Shown here: piece by piece, positions 1 through 11,045 of the stretch
Position numbering within the stretch: position 1 is the stretch's first letter
How the letters are laid out: each line of letters opens with the position of its first letter
Source of the DNA: Populus alba
Taxonomy: Eukaryota; Streptophyta; Magnoliopsida; Malpighiales; Salicaceae
Direction: 5' to 3'
DNA: 64,000 nt
Assembly (NCBI RefSeq): GCF_005239225.2
Contig: NC_133299.1
Location: forward strand, 9,986,967 to 10,050,966
The notes under the pieces: generated by a model
Database searches by the model: none
What the model was told of the DNA's origin: nothing
The model's input: only the letters and a program-made list of their open reading frames with translations
Translations under genes and position numbers: made by a program

Positions 1-488
1 GATGAGGGCTTTATTTTGTTTTGTTAGCTATAGCCCAAGGCTTGTTTGGGCTTAATTCATACTTTGATTTAAGCTAGGATCCAAGGCTTGTTTGAATTAA
101 GTTATGGGCTTTTCATTTTAGGGTTTTGGGCCAGTTTTGAGTGGACCTCATATAAGTCCACATAAAGGGTCCATTAGGGTTATCTTTTCAAGAACTATTT
201 AAACTCATGTAGGCTAAAATTTCAGCAGCGTTGATGATTTTATTCTGAATTTTTTAGTTTTCATGTGTGAGAGTGATTCTTGCATTCTTTAGTTCTTGAA
301 CGAACTGGATCTGACTTATCGAAGATTAACTGGCTTCGTGGCGTCATTCTGCTCATTCCAATAGTGTTGGTGCCTTGGGGCAGATTTCCATTGTGTCACA
401 CTCTTATCAGACCTATTTCGGCTTTCCAGGATCAGATCTCAATCTTGATTGTGGGTTGCGTGACCACGTGATCACGAGGTTCGCATCA
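1..488 (+). mobile_element. Ty3/gypsy family-1 LTR, 3' portion (5' LTR cut by window start)
   Basis: This sequence closely matches the 3' portions of LTRs ending at 42608 and 47423. It ends in GGTTCGCATCA and is followed two bases later by a plant initiator-Met primer-binding site, so it is the 5' LTR of a plus-strand element. The upstream part of the LTR lies outside the window. The short ORF at 280-471 recurs in other LTR copies and is LTR sequence, not a gene. Confidence 0.88.
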
Positions 489-490
489 GT

Positions 491-502
491 TGGTATCAGA
501 GC
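491..502 (+). other. Primer-binding site, tRNA-iMet type
   Basis: TGGTATCAGAGC lies two bases after the LTR end. This is the usual primer site of plant LTR elements primed by initiator methionine tRNA. It fixes both the LTR boundary and the orientation. Confidence 0.9.
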
Positions 503-1463
503 TAGGCTCCGAAACAAGGTCATATTGTTATATTATTTTCGTGTTTCTTTAGTGTTCCCTTAAGTTTTTCAGTGTTTGCGTCCATCTTCTTGTTCTTCGA
601 GTATGTGTCATCTAAGCAAAAAAAAAAAAAAGTTTATATTTCATTTGGTTACTGTCTCTAATCATATCAGTTTATTAAAAAAAAAAAAGAAATAGAGAAA
701 AGAGTGATTAGTTGAAATTTGAAGGATCATTCAATTTTTGCCGCAGAAACACAAATCTTGGTGAACCATAAGCAAATCATCTCAGAATCAATTTAAACTT
801 TATATTCAGTCTATTGGGGGTGGGATCGCATCATATATCAAAGTTGGGCTTATTCTGATATTATTTGCTTGAGGTTTGAATTCGAGTTTCAATTTTGCCG
901 TAGAAACACTACTCTTAGTGAACCCTAGGTAAAACACCTTGGAATCTATTGAAACTTCATATTCCGAGTACTGGATATGCGACCGCACCATATATTAAAT
1001 TTGGGATTATTTTGATATCCGTTTCTAGAGGTTTTAATTGGAGGTTCAATTCTGCCGCAAACTGATCATACAAGGGGTTTGGGTACCTAGACATAAGAGA
1101 ACAACCTATAAATTGATTTTTGGTGTTTTCATAGTATTCTATTACTAAATATTGAATTTGAGGTCATTTGGAGATCGTTTGGTCTGGGTTTCAATTCTGT
1201 TACAGAAAAATTGTGTAATAGGATAGATTTGCGTCAAGTTTCAGAACATGATCTATACTGTTTAGATTTGTCTGAATCTTTTAATTTCTCTTATATTTGG
1301 GTTATCTAGGAGTCAAGTAATTGTTTTCGCTAATATTCGCTTTTGTTTTATTTCGTGTCTTCGTTTCGTCCACAATTCGCATGAATTTGCATTGCTACTC
1401 GCAAAATCATAATCGAAGTTTCGTTTTGCTTTGTTTTCAGTATATATTTTTTATTCTTGAGTC
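503..1463 (+). mobile_element. Family-1 element 5' leader with tandem repeats
   Basis: This non-coding leader is collinear with 47438-48558 of element A. It holds about four repeat units, each opening with a TCAATTYTGCCGCAGAAAC-like motif, at 731, 889, 1046 and 1191 (spacing 158, 157 and 145 bp). Element A has five units at the equivalent place. Similarity to element A stops near 1463, after TTCTTGAGTC, so the gag-pol of this copy is missing. Confidence 0.75.
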
Positions 1464-1929
1464 ATCTCAACATTTTGCTTGAAGAAATGAAGAGAAAATG
1501 AAGAAAATGGGACAAAACAAATGGTCTCCCTCCTGTTTTTTTCCATCTGCAGAGGACATGCTTTGTTTTTAAAGAGAGGAGAGGAGAGTATTTGTTTTGA
1601 TAAAATTACAAAAATGCCCTTATTAATGCCCCTTGTGTCATCTTCTTCAATTTACCCGATTTTCAGTACTCTCGTAAATCCTTTCCAAACTTTTATTGAC
1701 ACGAAATTTGAACCTAATATAAAAAAATATGTCTGGAGATTCCTTATAAAATTTCAGCCCAATCCAACGGTCGGATTAAGATATATCATCGATACTGTAA
1801 AACTAGACAATCAATGTCTTTTACGCTAAAATCTGAATTTCATGCATTAATTTATTTACTTAGATCCTCATGACATTTCCCCTTAATTTATACTCAATAA
1901 ATTCAATATTACCACATTTATCATTAATT
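1464..1929. other. Unassigned spacer, possibly with a decayed LTR start
   Basis: No gene was recognised. The segment 1735-1842 distantly resembles the reverse complement of the LTR 5' end seen at 15780-15870: it shares CCAACGGT(C/T)GGAT and a TTTACG(C/T)...AAATCTGAAT block. It may be an old LTR remnant on the minus strand. The 102-codon ORF here has no recognisable domain. Confidence 0.35.
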
Positions 1930-2005
1930 TGTCAAAATACGTGTTTTGACCGGGGTTTACATATCTTCTGGTTTTTTTTTTCTTTTCTTATTCTTTTATC
2001 CATTG

Positions 2006-2285
2006 AATAGGAAAAGAATCCTAGCCAAATAGGAAGTCCACAAGTCAAAAGGAAGTAAATAACAAAATTCTTACAGCCTTTGTTGACCCGTGTTTCGATG
2101 CCTTGCCGAACTCCGATTGGCATGATATTTTAACCCAAGGTAGGCAAATTAACATGTCAAGAGCCTCCACGTAAACTTTCAGCCCGATCCAATGGTAGGA
2201 TTGAGAATTATGACTATTGCCGCAAAATTGGACAGTTGCACATTTTACATCAAAATCCGAATTTGACCTTGCCTGGATCGTATCA
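2006..2285 (-). mobile_element. 3' LTR remnant of LARD-like copy 1
   Basis: The minus-strand LTR begins TGATACGATCCAGGC directly after a polypurine tract and matches the start of the LTR at 18650. Similarity ends near 2006, where the sequence changes at TTTTCCTATTCAATGG. Confidence 0.7.
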
Positions 2286-2299
2286 TTCCCTCTCTCTTC
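2286..2299 (-). other. Polypurine tract of LARD-like copy 1
   Basis: On the minus strand this is GAAGAGAGAGGGAA, immediately before the LTR start TGATACG. The same tract precedes the 3' LTR of the second copy at 18636-18649, so it is probably the plus-strand DNA primer site. Confidence 0.7.
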
Positions 2300-2599
2300 A
2301 AGATGATTCGTCCTCGAATCACCAACAAGTTGAATGGACAATTCCTTAGCCTCATTTTGAAGCCTTTGGAATTCTTTTCTTGCCAACAATCGTCGCTAAC
2401 AACTTTGGATGAAAGTAGCAGCCGTTCTATTTCGTATTTCATCATTGCAACATTTTTTCTCCTCTCTTTCTGAGGCTTTCTGCGCATTGACTGCTATCGT
2501 TAACACATCAAGTTCTTGCTTCATCTCCCCGAGAATATGAGATAGACTTTTGGATTCTTTTTTTAGAACACTAATCTCTTTATTTCTGTCCCTTTGATA

Positions 2600-2983
2600 T
2601 CACCTCTCCTTTTGAATCCTCCTTTTCTTTTGCCATAACACCTCATCAAAATACATGAAATCCCTTCGGTTTCTAGGCTGCCAAAAACCTTCCCGATAGC
2701 CTATGGTCTCATCCTCAAAACCACCATCACCATTATCATCAACGTCCTCCTCAAAATCCTCATAATCATCCCACTTTGGCCTTTCAGCCCCGCTGCCATG
2801 GTTTGATTTCAATTCAGCACCAACCTTCCTCACATCTTGGGTACATGTTCCAACCATGTTCTCAAGTCTGTTACACACGTTCCCCATCGTGAAATTCATT
2901 CTTTCCATCATCTTCGTCAGGGCTTGCATTTGGAATTTAAGTTCTACATCGGGAGGGGGCGGTGTGTTGTTTAGATCTGACAT
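2600..2983 (-). CDS. Gag-leader-like ORF of LARD-like element (127 aa)
   Basis: The ORF starts at the minus-strand ATG and runs 127 codons to a TGA. Copy 2 (17934-18269) has TGG at the equivalent codon, so the ORF has probably been shortened by a nonsense change. The protein is acidic in the middle (DFEEDVDDNGDGG), with a predicted helical N-terminal part rich in M, K and E and a basic C-terminal part. The acidic block and the following N/R-rich segment resemble the N-terminal part of family-1 gag at 48756-49060 (DFEEFVDENADGG). I infer it derives from a gag leader without the capsid domain. No zinc knuckle or enzyme motif is seen. Confidence 0.6.
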   Translation of the reverse strand: MSDLNNTPPPPDVELKFQMQALTKMMERMNFTMGNVCNRLENMVGTCTQDVRKVGAELKSNHGSGAERPKWDDYEDFEEDVDDNGDGGFEDETIGYREGFWQPRNRRDFMYFDEVLWQKKRRIQKER

Positions 2984-3928
2984 GATAGTACTTGTAAAAA
3001 TTGGTTAGTGGTAGAAACAAATCCTCACATCACTCGTGTTTCGCTCAAACACTCTTAATATCCCCACATGCTCACACCTCTCGTCTCACCTTGCGGTTCT
3101 TGCGAAACTGAAACCAACACCAAATAAAACCAACTTGGTAGCGCAATCCAAATATATATATGACTCAAGAAGCAATAAAAACCAGAAAACAAGCAAAAAC
3201 AAAACTGAGATCATAGTCTCGCGAGTAGTAAGCGAATCTATCTGAAATACAAACGAAATTGAAGACTCGAATAACAATAGAAATGAAATATGCAAAATAT
3301 GATGAAACAACACCCAAATATGCAGCAGAAAAAAAATGAAAACAATAGAAAGAAAACGAATTTCAAAACTTGACGCAAAACAGGCTCGTTTACGACGAGT
3401 TAAGTCCGAATCTGGAACCTAAAGTCAATGATGTCTAATTGAGCTAAACTTTAATATATATATATATAGTGCGATATCAACCCAAATAGATAGAATATGA
3501 AGTTTGAGCAATTTACGATAAGGTTTGATATACTGACGCAAAAACAATATGAATCAGACGTGATTAGACCTGAAATTGAAAACCAAATCGAACGATATCC
3601 AATTGACCCCAAACTTAATATTTCATGCGATTAGGGCCCCAGTAATAAGTGTATCACATTTGAGCTAATTCCGAGTTGATTTGGTCCAATTTACCCTTGT
3701 TAAGTTTTCTACGGCAGAAACCAATGAACATCTTTTCGAACGGTTTTTTTTTCTTTTTTTTGTTTTTTTTTCTAGTGATATATTTTGGACTGTAACTAAA
3801 CAAAATAACTATTTTTTTTTTCGTATGCTGCAAAATCAAGGAGAAGAAGAAATTGGACACTAAGGAATATTTGCGGAAACAACAAGAACGAAAATTTCAG
3901 AAGGATATAACCTGATTAATGGAGCCAA

Positions 3929-3940
3929 GCACTGATACCA
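3929..3940 (-). other. Primer-binding site of LARD-like copy 1
   Basis: The minus strand reads TGGTATCAGTGC, two bases inside the LTR end. It is one mismatch from the iMet-type site TGGTATCAGAGC at 491. Confidence 0.75.
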
Positions 3941-3942
3941 AA

Positions 3943-4258
3943 TGATGTGAACCTCGTGATCACGTGGTCACGCAACCCACACGCAAAGACACCAATTCCC
4001 GGAAAGCCAAGTAAATCAGGTTTGATAGGAGTGTGACACAAAGATAACTTGTACCTAGGCACCAGCACTATTGGAAACGGAGACCCCCACCCAATGAATA
4101 TTGATTCGCAAACTAGAAGTATAAGGATGACGCCACGAAGACAGTTGTTCTTTGATAAGTCGTTTTCAGTTCTTTAGAGAACCATGGAAGGGAGATTATC
4201 TCACCAACACACACACACACACACAAACAAAGTGCGGCAAACAAGAAGTTTTGTTAAT
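3943..4258 (-). mobile_element. 5' LTR remnant of LARD-like copy 1 (type II LTR end)
   Basis: This matches the reverse complement of the 3' part of the LTRs ending at 19662 and 52762, including the CA-rich run and the GCCGCACTTTG block. Similarity ends near 4258, so the 5' part of the LTR is absent or displaced. Confidence 0.72.
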
Positions 4259-4374
4259 ATTATTGTGTTATACTGAATGCTAAACTATTATGAAATGTTT
4301 GTTGGTGTATTACAAAGGACATAATATCTTGTTATAGTGATTACATAAATTGCCTCTGGAACGTTTGATGGGTT

Positions 4375-4665
4375 AATGATTAGCTTCAGCTAATGGCATC
4401 CTAAGTGGATGACCAGGAGTGAAAATGATTAGCTTCAGCTAATGGCTTCCTAATTGGATGACCGAGACTAGCAAATGATTAGCTTCGGCTAATGGCATCC
4501 TAAATGGCTGATTGGGAATGAAAATGATTAGCTTCGACTAATGGCATCCTAAGTGGATGACATGCACAAATGATTAGCTTCGGCTAATGGCATCCTAAGT
4601 AGATGACCGTGATTGATAAATAATTAGCTTTGGCTAATGGCATACTAAGAGGAATGCCGGATTTG
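4375..4665. repeat. Six-unit tandem repeat of about 49 bp with a palindrome in each unit
   Basis: The units begin AATGATTAGCTTC and recur at about 4375, 4424, 4474, 4523, 4569 and 4619, a spacing of 46-50 bp. Each carries ATTAGCTTCRGCTAAT or a one-base variant, a self-complementary hairpin, followed by GGCATCCTAAGTGGATGACC. Two more degenerate units can be traced at about 4765-4860. No ORF covers the array. The variable spacing and unit divergence argue against CRISPR. Confidence 0.85.
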
Positions 4666-4895
4666 GGAGTTATGAGTTAGTTTCAAGAGTTGATGCGTTC
4701 ATAGGTACTATGTTCTATATATACCAAGTATATGAAATAACTACGATTGTTATGCTTTAAACAGAGAATTACGTTAGTTCGGTTAACGGTATTCGAGATT
4801 GATGACCAGGTTTGAGTATTGTAATTAGCCTTGGTAATTAACGAATTATTAAGGGTGGTATTTACTTAAGGAGAAATGAAAGAATTATGCTCTTT

Positions 4896-4963
4896 TAAAA
4901 CAAGTTTTTGAAAGATAACACCAAACAGACCCGTTACGACAAAACAAGACCCAATTTAGGAAA
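4896..4963 (-). mobile_element. Short piece of LTR-element leader
   Basis: It resembles 16498-16565, and more weakly 3361-3420, sharing a run of the type AAAGATAACRC-AAACAGACC-GTTAC. Those regions are minus-strand leaders of the non-autonomous elements, so this is likely a leader fragment bordering LINE A. Confidence 0.45.
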
Positions 4964-5006
4964 ACGACTCTCTCTCTCCTCTCTCTCTCTCTAACCTGAA
5001 GTTCCC

Positions 5007-5425
5007 TGATCTCTTTGGTTCACCGTTGGATCGTCACCAAATTTGAGTATGTTTCCCATCAGAACATGCTCTACATCTTGACCGAAGGGATCGTCGTTCC
5101 AATCAATGAACTGTGAGATAATGGCCTTGTAATTCTGTGAGATAAGGGCGTGCTAGTGAATGTTGTTCGTTCCAACCTGTTCTACACATTGAATGGACGG
5201 ATCTTCATTCCAATCAACAAGGGTAGTATCTCAAACGCAGAATTGAATACAACTCATTTGGAAGTTCATTTGCTTGCTGGTTAGACAGTGGTGTTGTCAA
5301 AGCTCGATCTCCTTTGTTCACCGTTGGATCGTCACCATTTTTTAGTATGTTGTTTGTCTGAACCTGCTATATATCTTGACCGAACGGATCGTTGTTCCAA
5401 TCAAAGTGCTGGTAGATATGGGACT
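5007..5425 (+). repeat. 5' UTR tandem units of LINE A
   Basis: GTTCACCGTTGGATCGTCACC occurs at about 5020 and again at about 5317. Each occurrence is followed by a segment with CTTGACCGAA and GATCGT(C/T)GTTCCAATC. A degenerate intermediate unit lies at about 5160-5280. LINE B has the same sequence as two clear 145-bp units, so these are LINE 5' UTR monomers. Confidence 0.65.
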
Positions 5426-5442
5426 CGCAATTCTGTACCATA

Positions 5443-6981
5443 ATGTCTTTGTGTTCTGCTATCGAATCTGTTCCAATGGTTAGCTCTGACATTGAACAAC
5501 AAAATGCAGTTAAATCTGGACATACCTTACAATTAGAGCTCCATGATATGCTAATTAGTCACGACATGTTGAGTTCTAAAGTTGATAAGTTGAAGGTTGG
5601 ATCTCAGCAACAAGAACAACTAAACCTTAGCCCCAAATTGAATTTTTTAAATGCTTTAAAGGGTTCTGATGTTGATGACAATAAGGGTAGGATGTCCCTT
5701 GATATGAATCCAGTCCCTAACTTGCATTTTGATCCCCCCGCAATAATCGATGGTCGTGTGACAGTAGCTCCTCCACTTGATGTGTTTGAGGATGGTTGTG
5801 AACTTTGGAAATCCACTCTAGTTGGTCATTTCATGGGTCAGAAATTACCCTATCTTGTTGTTAATTCTATTGCCAAAAGAATATGGGGCTCCCACGGTCT
5901 ATCCAAAGTTTTATCTTCTGATAATGGTTTCTTTCTCTTCACTTTTGATTCTGTCGATCGCGCCACTAATGTTCTGGAGAGAGCCCCATGGCACATGGCC
6001 AACAGACCTTTGGTGCTTAAACATTGGCATCGGAACATGCAATTTTTGAAAGATGATTTGGATAGAGTTCCGGTATAGGTTAAGCTCTATAATGTTCCTC
6101 TCGAGTATTGGACTGTTAAGGGGTTCAGTTGTGTAGCGAGTGCTATTGGGGTTCCCCTTCATGCTGACCTTACTACATTGTTGCATAAAAGGCTTAGCTA
6201 CGCAAGAGTTTGCGTTGAGATAGATGCTTCGAAAACGCTGGTGAAGGCATACGACCTTCGCTGTCCAAATGGGTTATTCATAACAATTTCAGCGGATTAT
6301 GAATGGATACCTTTAAGGTGCAATAATTGCAATGTCTTTGGACATACCACAACAATATGTGCTACCAGTAAAGTTGATGATCGTACAATGAGGGCAGAGG
6401 GCAAAAGGAAAATAGGAGCTGTGAACTCTAAACCTGCAGATAATAAGCAGACTCAGCTTCAATGGCAGGTAGTTGTTAAATGAAATAAGGGTGTTACGAT
6501 TGGTGAGAATGATTGCTTGGCATCTAAAGAGCTTAATTGTAATGAGAATGGTTGTTTAGCATCTACTTTACATATTGCTGATTGTAATACGAATGAAACT
6601 GCGACATCAGATGTGCCAAATGCTGGTTGTTATGAAGATGAAAATCCTACCTCTCCTCTTGTTTTGAAGAGTTTATGAGCAGACATGGTGCCCGAGGAAA
6701 GGGCTGCATGTACTTTTTTAGATCAAAGTTTAACCATCTGTAATACAATTGCTTATACAACCATAAACCCTGTTAGTCATGAGGTGAATGTTGATATTGG
6801 AGTTATGGGAGGTGATACAGGTAAGGAAGACGATGATAAGGAGTCGACGTCACTGATCCCAACAAGTCCGCAAAGTCCGATTTCTTCTGACGGGGAAACT
6901 TTTATTAATCAGTTAGCTAGCAAGGCTAGAGACTCTAGAGAAAAAGAAAACGGGTTCTCCAGGCTTTTCAAAGAAGAGTAA
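5443..6981 (+). pseudogene. LINE A ORF1: DUF4283-like / zinc-knuckle nucleic-acid-binding protein (broken)
   Basis: One frame runs from ATG 5443 to 6981, interrupted by TAG at 6076-6078, TGA at 6481-6483 and TGA at 6676-6678. LINE B has TGG and CGG at the first two positions, so those lesions are recent transitions. Known plant LINE ORF1 proteins bind the element's RNA. Here a DUF4283-like region (WKSTLVGHFMGQKLP to APWHMANRPLVL, about 5800-6040) is followed by a CCHC knuckle, CNNCNVFGHTTTIC, at about 6320-6361. Compared with LINE B ORF1, roughly 40 residues are missing near residue 45. The C-terminal tail is low complexity and ends in a different frame from LINE B, implying a frameshift near 6950. 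Confidence 0.82.
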
Positions 6982-7056
6982 GAAATCTGGCTCCTCGAGG
7001 GGGGGCAAGTCAAGGTAATCAGTGTGTTGTTGTTCGGTACTCCTCTCTATTTCCCT

Positions 7057-10000
7057 ATGATTATTGGATGTTGGAATGTTAGAGGTTTGAATGATCCCAT
7101 AAAGCATTCAGAACTGCGTCAGCTCATCCATCAAGAGAGGATTTTTTTTTTTTTGTTTGGTTGAAACTCGGGTTAGAGACAGGAATAAAGATAATGTTTC
7201 GCAACTTCTTCTGCGTAATTGGTCATTCTTGTATAATTATGATTTCTCTTGTCGTGGTCGTATTTGGGTTTGTTGGAATGTTGATTTGGTGAAGGTGGAT
7301 GTTCTGGGAATGTCAGACCAGGCTATCCATGTTTCTGTCATGATATTAGCTACCAATATCTGTTTTAATACTTCAATCATTTACGGAGACAATAATGCAT
7401 CCTTATGTGAGGCTTTATGGTCTGATATTGTGAGTTGTAGTGATGGATGGGAGTCAACCCCATGGATTCTTATGGGCGACTTTAATGCTATCCGCAACCA
7501 GTCAGAGAGGTTAGGAGGGTCTTCTATGTGGGCTGGTCATATGGACAGATTGGAAACATGTATACGTGAAGCGAAAATGGATGATCTTCAGTATTCAGGT
7601 ATGCATTATACTTGGACGAACCAATGTCCTGAGAATATGATTATGCGGAAACTAGATAGAGTGCTTGTGAATGAGAAGTGGAATATGCACTTCCCATTGT
7701 CGGAAGTGAGATTCTTGCCTGCTGGTATGTCAGATCATTCTCCCATGGTGGTAAAAGTCACTGGCAATGTTCAGAACATAAACAAACCATTTAGATTCTT
7801 CGATATGTGGATGGATCATGACGAGTTCATGCCCTTGGTGAAGAAAGTATGGGATCAGCATTCGGAAGGTTGTCCAATGTATCAACTGTGTTGCAAACTA
7901 AGGAAGCTAAAGCAGGAACTTAAACATTTCAATAAGACTCACTTCTCCAATATTTCCGATAGAGTCAAAGATGCAAAAGATCACATGGATAAGGCTCAAC
8001 AAGCTCTGCATACAGCGCCTGAGAATCCAACTTTGCGTATGCGAGAAAGAGATGTTGTTCGTAACTATGCTTCTACTGTCAGGGCGGAAGAGAGTTTTTT
8101 CAAACAAAAGGCAAGGATACAATGGCTTAGCTTGGGGGATCAGAATACTAGCTACTTTCACAAATCAGTAAATGGTAGACAGAATATAAATAAGCTTCTC
8201 TCGGTTACAAGGGAGGATGGAGAAGTCGCTGAAGGACACGAGGCAGTCAAATCAGAAGTAATTGCATACTTCCAGCATGTATTCGGAGTGAAACAGATGC
8301 CTAGGGTCCTAAACGAGGAAGTGATGCAATCAACAATTAATTACAAATTGTCTTCAACTCAACAGCATATACTAGCGCAAGATGTAACAAGAGAGGAGAT
8401 TAAGCATGCTATTTTTAGTTTGAAAAACAACAAAGCTCCTGGTCCGGATGGCTTCAAAGTAGGTTTCTTCAAAAGAATGTGGCACATAGTGGGGGAAGAT
8501 GTAATCAACGTTGTTAGCTCCTTCTTTCAGACTCGTAGAATGCTTAAAGAAATGAATGCTACATCCATTTCCCTTATCCCTAAAGTTGCTAATCCTACGA
8601 GGTTGACAGATTTGTGTCCTATACCTTGATGCAATACAGTATACAAATGCATCGCGAAGATTCTAGCTGGGAGAATGAAAGTTGTTTTACCATCCTTAGT
8701 AGGTCCGTATCAGACAGCTTTTATCTCTGGATGGAGAATCAGCGACAATATTCTTTTGTCTCAGGAACTAATGAAAGGCTATCATAAAACTATGGATCCT
8801 GCTCATTGTGCTATGAAAGTAGACCTGATGAAGGCTTATGACTCGATTCGGTGGGATTTCGTTGATGCTACGTTAATAAAAATAGGATTCCCTAGAACAA
8901 TCATTGATTGGATCATGGTTTGTGTTACATCATGTCAATTCTCAATCAACGTCAACGGTGAACTTGCAGGTTACTTCCAAGGGGGGAGAGGGCTGAGACA
9001 AGGTGATCCATTATCTCCATATTTGTTTGTCCTATGCATGGAAATCCTGTCAGGGCTGTTCTGCAGTATGAGTGCCAACCAAAACTTCAAGTTCCACCGA
9101 AGATGCAAGAAGGACAAAATTTCTCATCTTTACTTTGCCGACGACTTGATGATATTCAGCAAAGGGGATGTACATTCAATTCGTATGATCAAAAATGTAC
9201 TCACAGAGTTTCAAGGTCTATCAGGTCTATATCCAAATCCAAACAAAAGTGACATCTTCTTGAGCGGTCCGTTAGGTGCTGAGAGGGAACAAATTATCAG
9301 TATTCTTGGGTTTAGAGAGGGGGAGCTTCCTATGAAATATTTGGGAGTGCCTCTTATATCATCCTCTTATATGAGCACTACTAGGGCTAAAGTGGCTTGG
9401 GATCAGGTATGTCTTCCAAAAAAGGAGGGGGGGCTAGGCATAAAAAGGATAGCAGAATGGAACGCCTTGTTGAAACATATTTGGAACTTGTGCAATGACT
9501 CAAATGGCTTAATCTGGTCTACTTGGATCAGATCCAATCTCTTGCGAGGTAGGAATTTCTGGACAATCAAGGCGCCAGGAAGCTGCTCTTGGGCTTGGGG
9601 AAAGATTCTAAAGCTCAGATCCTTAGCATGGCCGAAGATGAAGCACATCATCGGAGATGGAATGACAACCTCTCTATGGTTTGACAATTGGCATCCTCAC
9701 AGCCTGCTCGCTGATACTCATCTATGATTCAGGTATGGATCACAACGCGAGAGTGAACGTGCTGATTAATAACTTAGAATGGAGAATTCCTATCACTCAT
9801 GCTATTGGCTGGCACCCCATTATAGAAGCTATTCCTTCCACATCTACTCCTAAGGGGCAAAAGGATGAGATTGTTTGGTTGGATTCGCCAAATCAGAGTT
9901 TCTCGGTCAAAGTAGCTTGGGAACAACTAAGAATTCATCATCAAATGGTTGATTGGCATGACATCGTGTGGTTCAAGAATGTTGTCCCAAGACATGCATT

Positions 10001-10472
10001 TCTTCTTTGGGTGGCTATCCAACGGAAACTCTCAACGCATGATAGACTTCATCGGTTTGGTATTCATGGTCCCAATAGGTGCTCACTCTGTCTCTGCAAT
10101 AATGAAGATCACAACCACTTGTTCTTTGAATGCTCCTTTACGAAAACATTATGGTGGAATGTTTGTGACAAATGCGACATTCCAAGAATGACAAAAAGCT
10201 TGGATGAATGGATTCGATTGGCCACTGTCTCTTGGCATGGAAAAAGTTTCGTCAACTTTTCTCGTAAACTGGGTTTCGCAGCTACAGTGTATTGTATCTG
10301 GCAAGAATGGAACGCAAGGATCTTTGCAGATGTGTCTAAAGCTTCGAATTTGGTTTTTGATCAAATCGAATGTATCATTCGCGATAAGCTTGTTTTGATG
10401 AGGAATGTTCAACAAACTGATGAAAACATAAGGATCCAAAGACTTTGGAGGGTCAATAACATGGACTCTTAA
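7057..10472 (+). pseudogene. LINE A ORF2: endonuclease-reverse transcriptase (broken)
   Basis: ORF2 begins at ATG 7057 (MIIGCWNVRGLND). It encodes an APE-type endonuclease (LMGDFNAIRN at about 7470, then KLDRVLVN and SDHSPMVV), a reverse transcriptase (NNKAPGPDGF at about 8430, AYDSIRWDF, GLRQGDPLSPYLF, catalytic FADD at about 9138) and a C-terminal zf-RVT region (CSLCLCNNEDHNHLFFEC). This would nick the target and copy LINE RNA in place. Lesions: a frameshift in a T-run at about 7142-7156; TGA at 8627-8629; a collapse of the thumb region near 9378, where roughly 75 residues expected in the family between YLGVPLI and AKVAW are absent; and a frameshift near 9715. The final stop follows NNMDS. 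Confidence 0.88.
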
Positions 10473-10652
10473 TTTGATGTTTAGCTGGTTGTTTTTGTAC
10501 CCCTAGCATATCTAGTTGGTCTAAGTTTTTGTTTTGTTATGTGGCTAGCCTGTAGCCATTTGTTGGTTTTCGTTTCTGTTCACATTGTAAATCTTGGGTA
10601 TGCCCATTATATTCTTTGTATCATTTTCTTTTAATACATAAGTTAGCTTACC

Positions 10653-10666
10653 AAAAAAAAAAAAAA
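10653..10666 (+). other. Poly(A) tail of LINE A
   Basis: Fourteen A residues follow GCTTACC, the 3' terminus shared with the LINE fragments ending at 25001 and 50975. The sequence after it (TCACTTCC) is minus-strand LTR. Confidence 0.88.
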
Positions 10667-11045
10667 TCACTTCCACACTTGTAGATTATATTGCACCTCA
10701 TTAAAGATCCTTGTGGAATTAGGAAATTCCCAAAACCAGCTGCCGCATCCTTGTAGGAAAAGAATACTAACCAAATAGGAAGTCCACAAGTCAAATGGAA
10801 GTAAATAACAAAATCCGTACAGCCTCCGTTGACCAGTATTGCGGTTCCTTCCCAAACTTCGATTGACCTAAATTTTTAACCCAAGGTAGTAAGATATGTT
10901 TGGAGAGTCCACATAAAATATTAGCCCGATCCAACAGTCAGATTGAGAATTATGATTGTTTCCGTAAACCTGGACTGTTGCGCTTTTTACGCCAAAATCC
11001 GAATCTGACCTTACTTGGGTCGTATCACAGGGCTGAACCATATCA
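10667..11045 (-). mobile_element. LTR fragment (type-H LTR start) between LINE A and LINE B
   Basis: On the minus strand it begins TGATATGGTTCAGCCCTG and matches the first ~380 bp of the LTR at 21651. It is cut at the LINE A poly(A) tail. Its start abuts LINE B in the middle of ORF2, so the LTR element inserted into LINE B. The rest of both the LTR and LINE B is missing here. Confidence 0.8.

Larger units (their letters stand above)
2006..4258 (-). mobile_element. Non-autonomous LTR retrotransposon (LARD-like), copy 1
   Basis: Read on the minus strand, the order is: 5' LTR remnant (4258-3943), primer site (3940-3929), leader, gag-like ORF (2983-2600), about 300 bp of further decayed coding sequence, polypurine tract (2299-2286) and truncated 3' LTR (2285-2006). 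No protease, reverse transcriptase or integrase is present, so it would depend on another element for mobility. A related copy lies at 17642-20062. Both LTRs are truncated by later events. Confidence 0.75.
4966..10666 (+). mobile_element. LINE A (plant L1-type), nearly full length, inactive
   Basis: The order is a CT-rich start and 5' UTR with tandem units, ORF1 (5443-6981), ORF2 (7057-10472), a roughly 180-bp 3' UTR and a 14-A tail ending at 10666. Three or four other insertions of the same family in the window share its 3' end (GCTTACC followed by A). No clear target-site duplication of this copy was found: the bases after the tail belong to an LTR whose other part is not adjacent to the 5' end. 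Nonsense changes, frameshifts and a coding deletion make it non-functional. Confidence 0.9.

Noticed and set aside
280..471. 63-codon ORF recurring at 42400, 47215 and 55311
   Set aside because: It lies in the shared 3' half of LTRs, ends at the LTR end, and starts in sequence that is not conserved as coding.
491..515. tRNA-like sequence near TGGTATCAGAGC
   Set aside because: It is an LTR-retrotransposon primer site complementary to the 3' end of initiator tRNA. No cloverleaf can be formed around it.
1521..1829. 102-codon ORF
   Set aside because: No recognisable domain, AT-rich composition, and overlap with an LTR-like remnant; probably chance.
4375..4665. CRISPR-like array
   Set aside because: Units are contiguous and diverged, spacing varies, there are no unique spacers or cas genes, and the DNA is plant nuclear.
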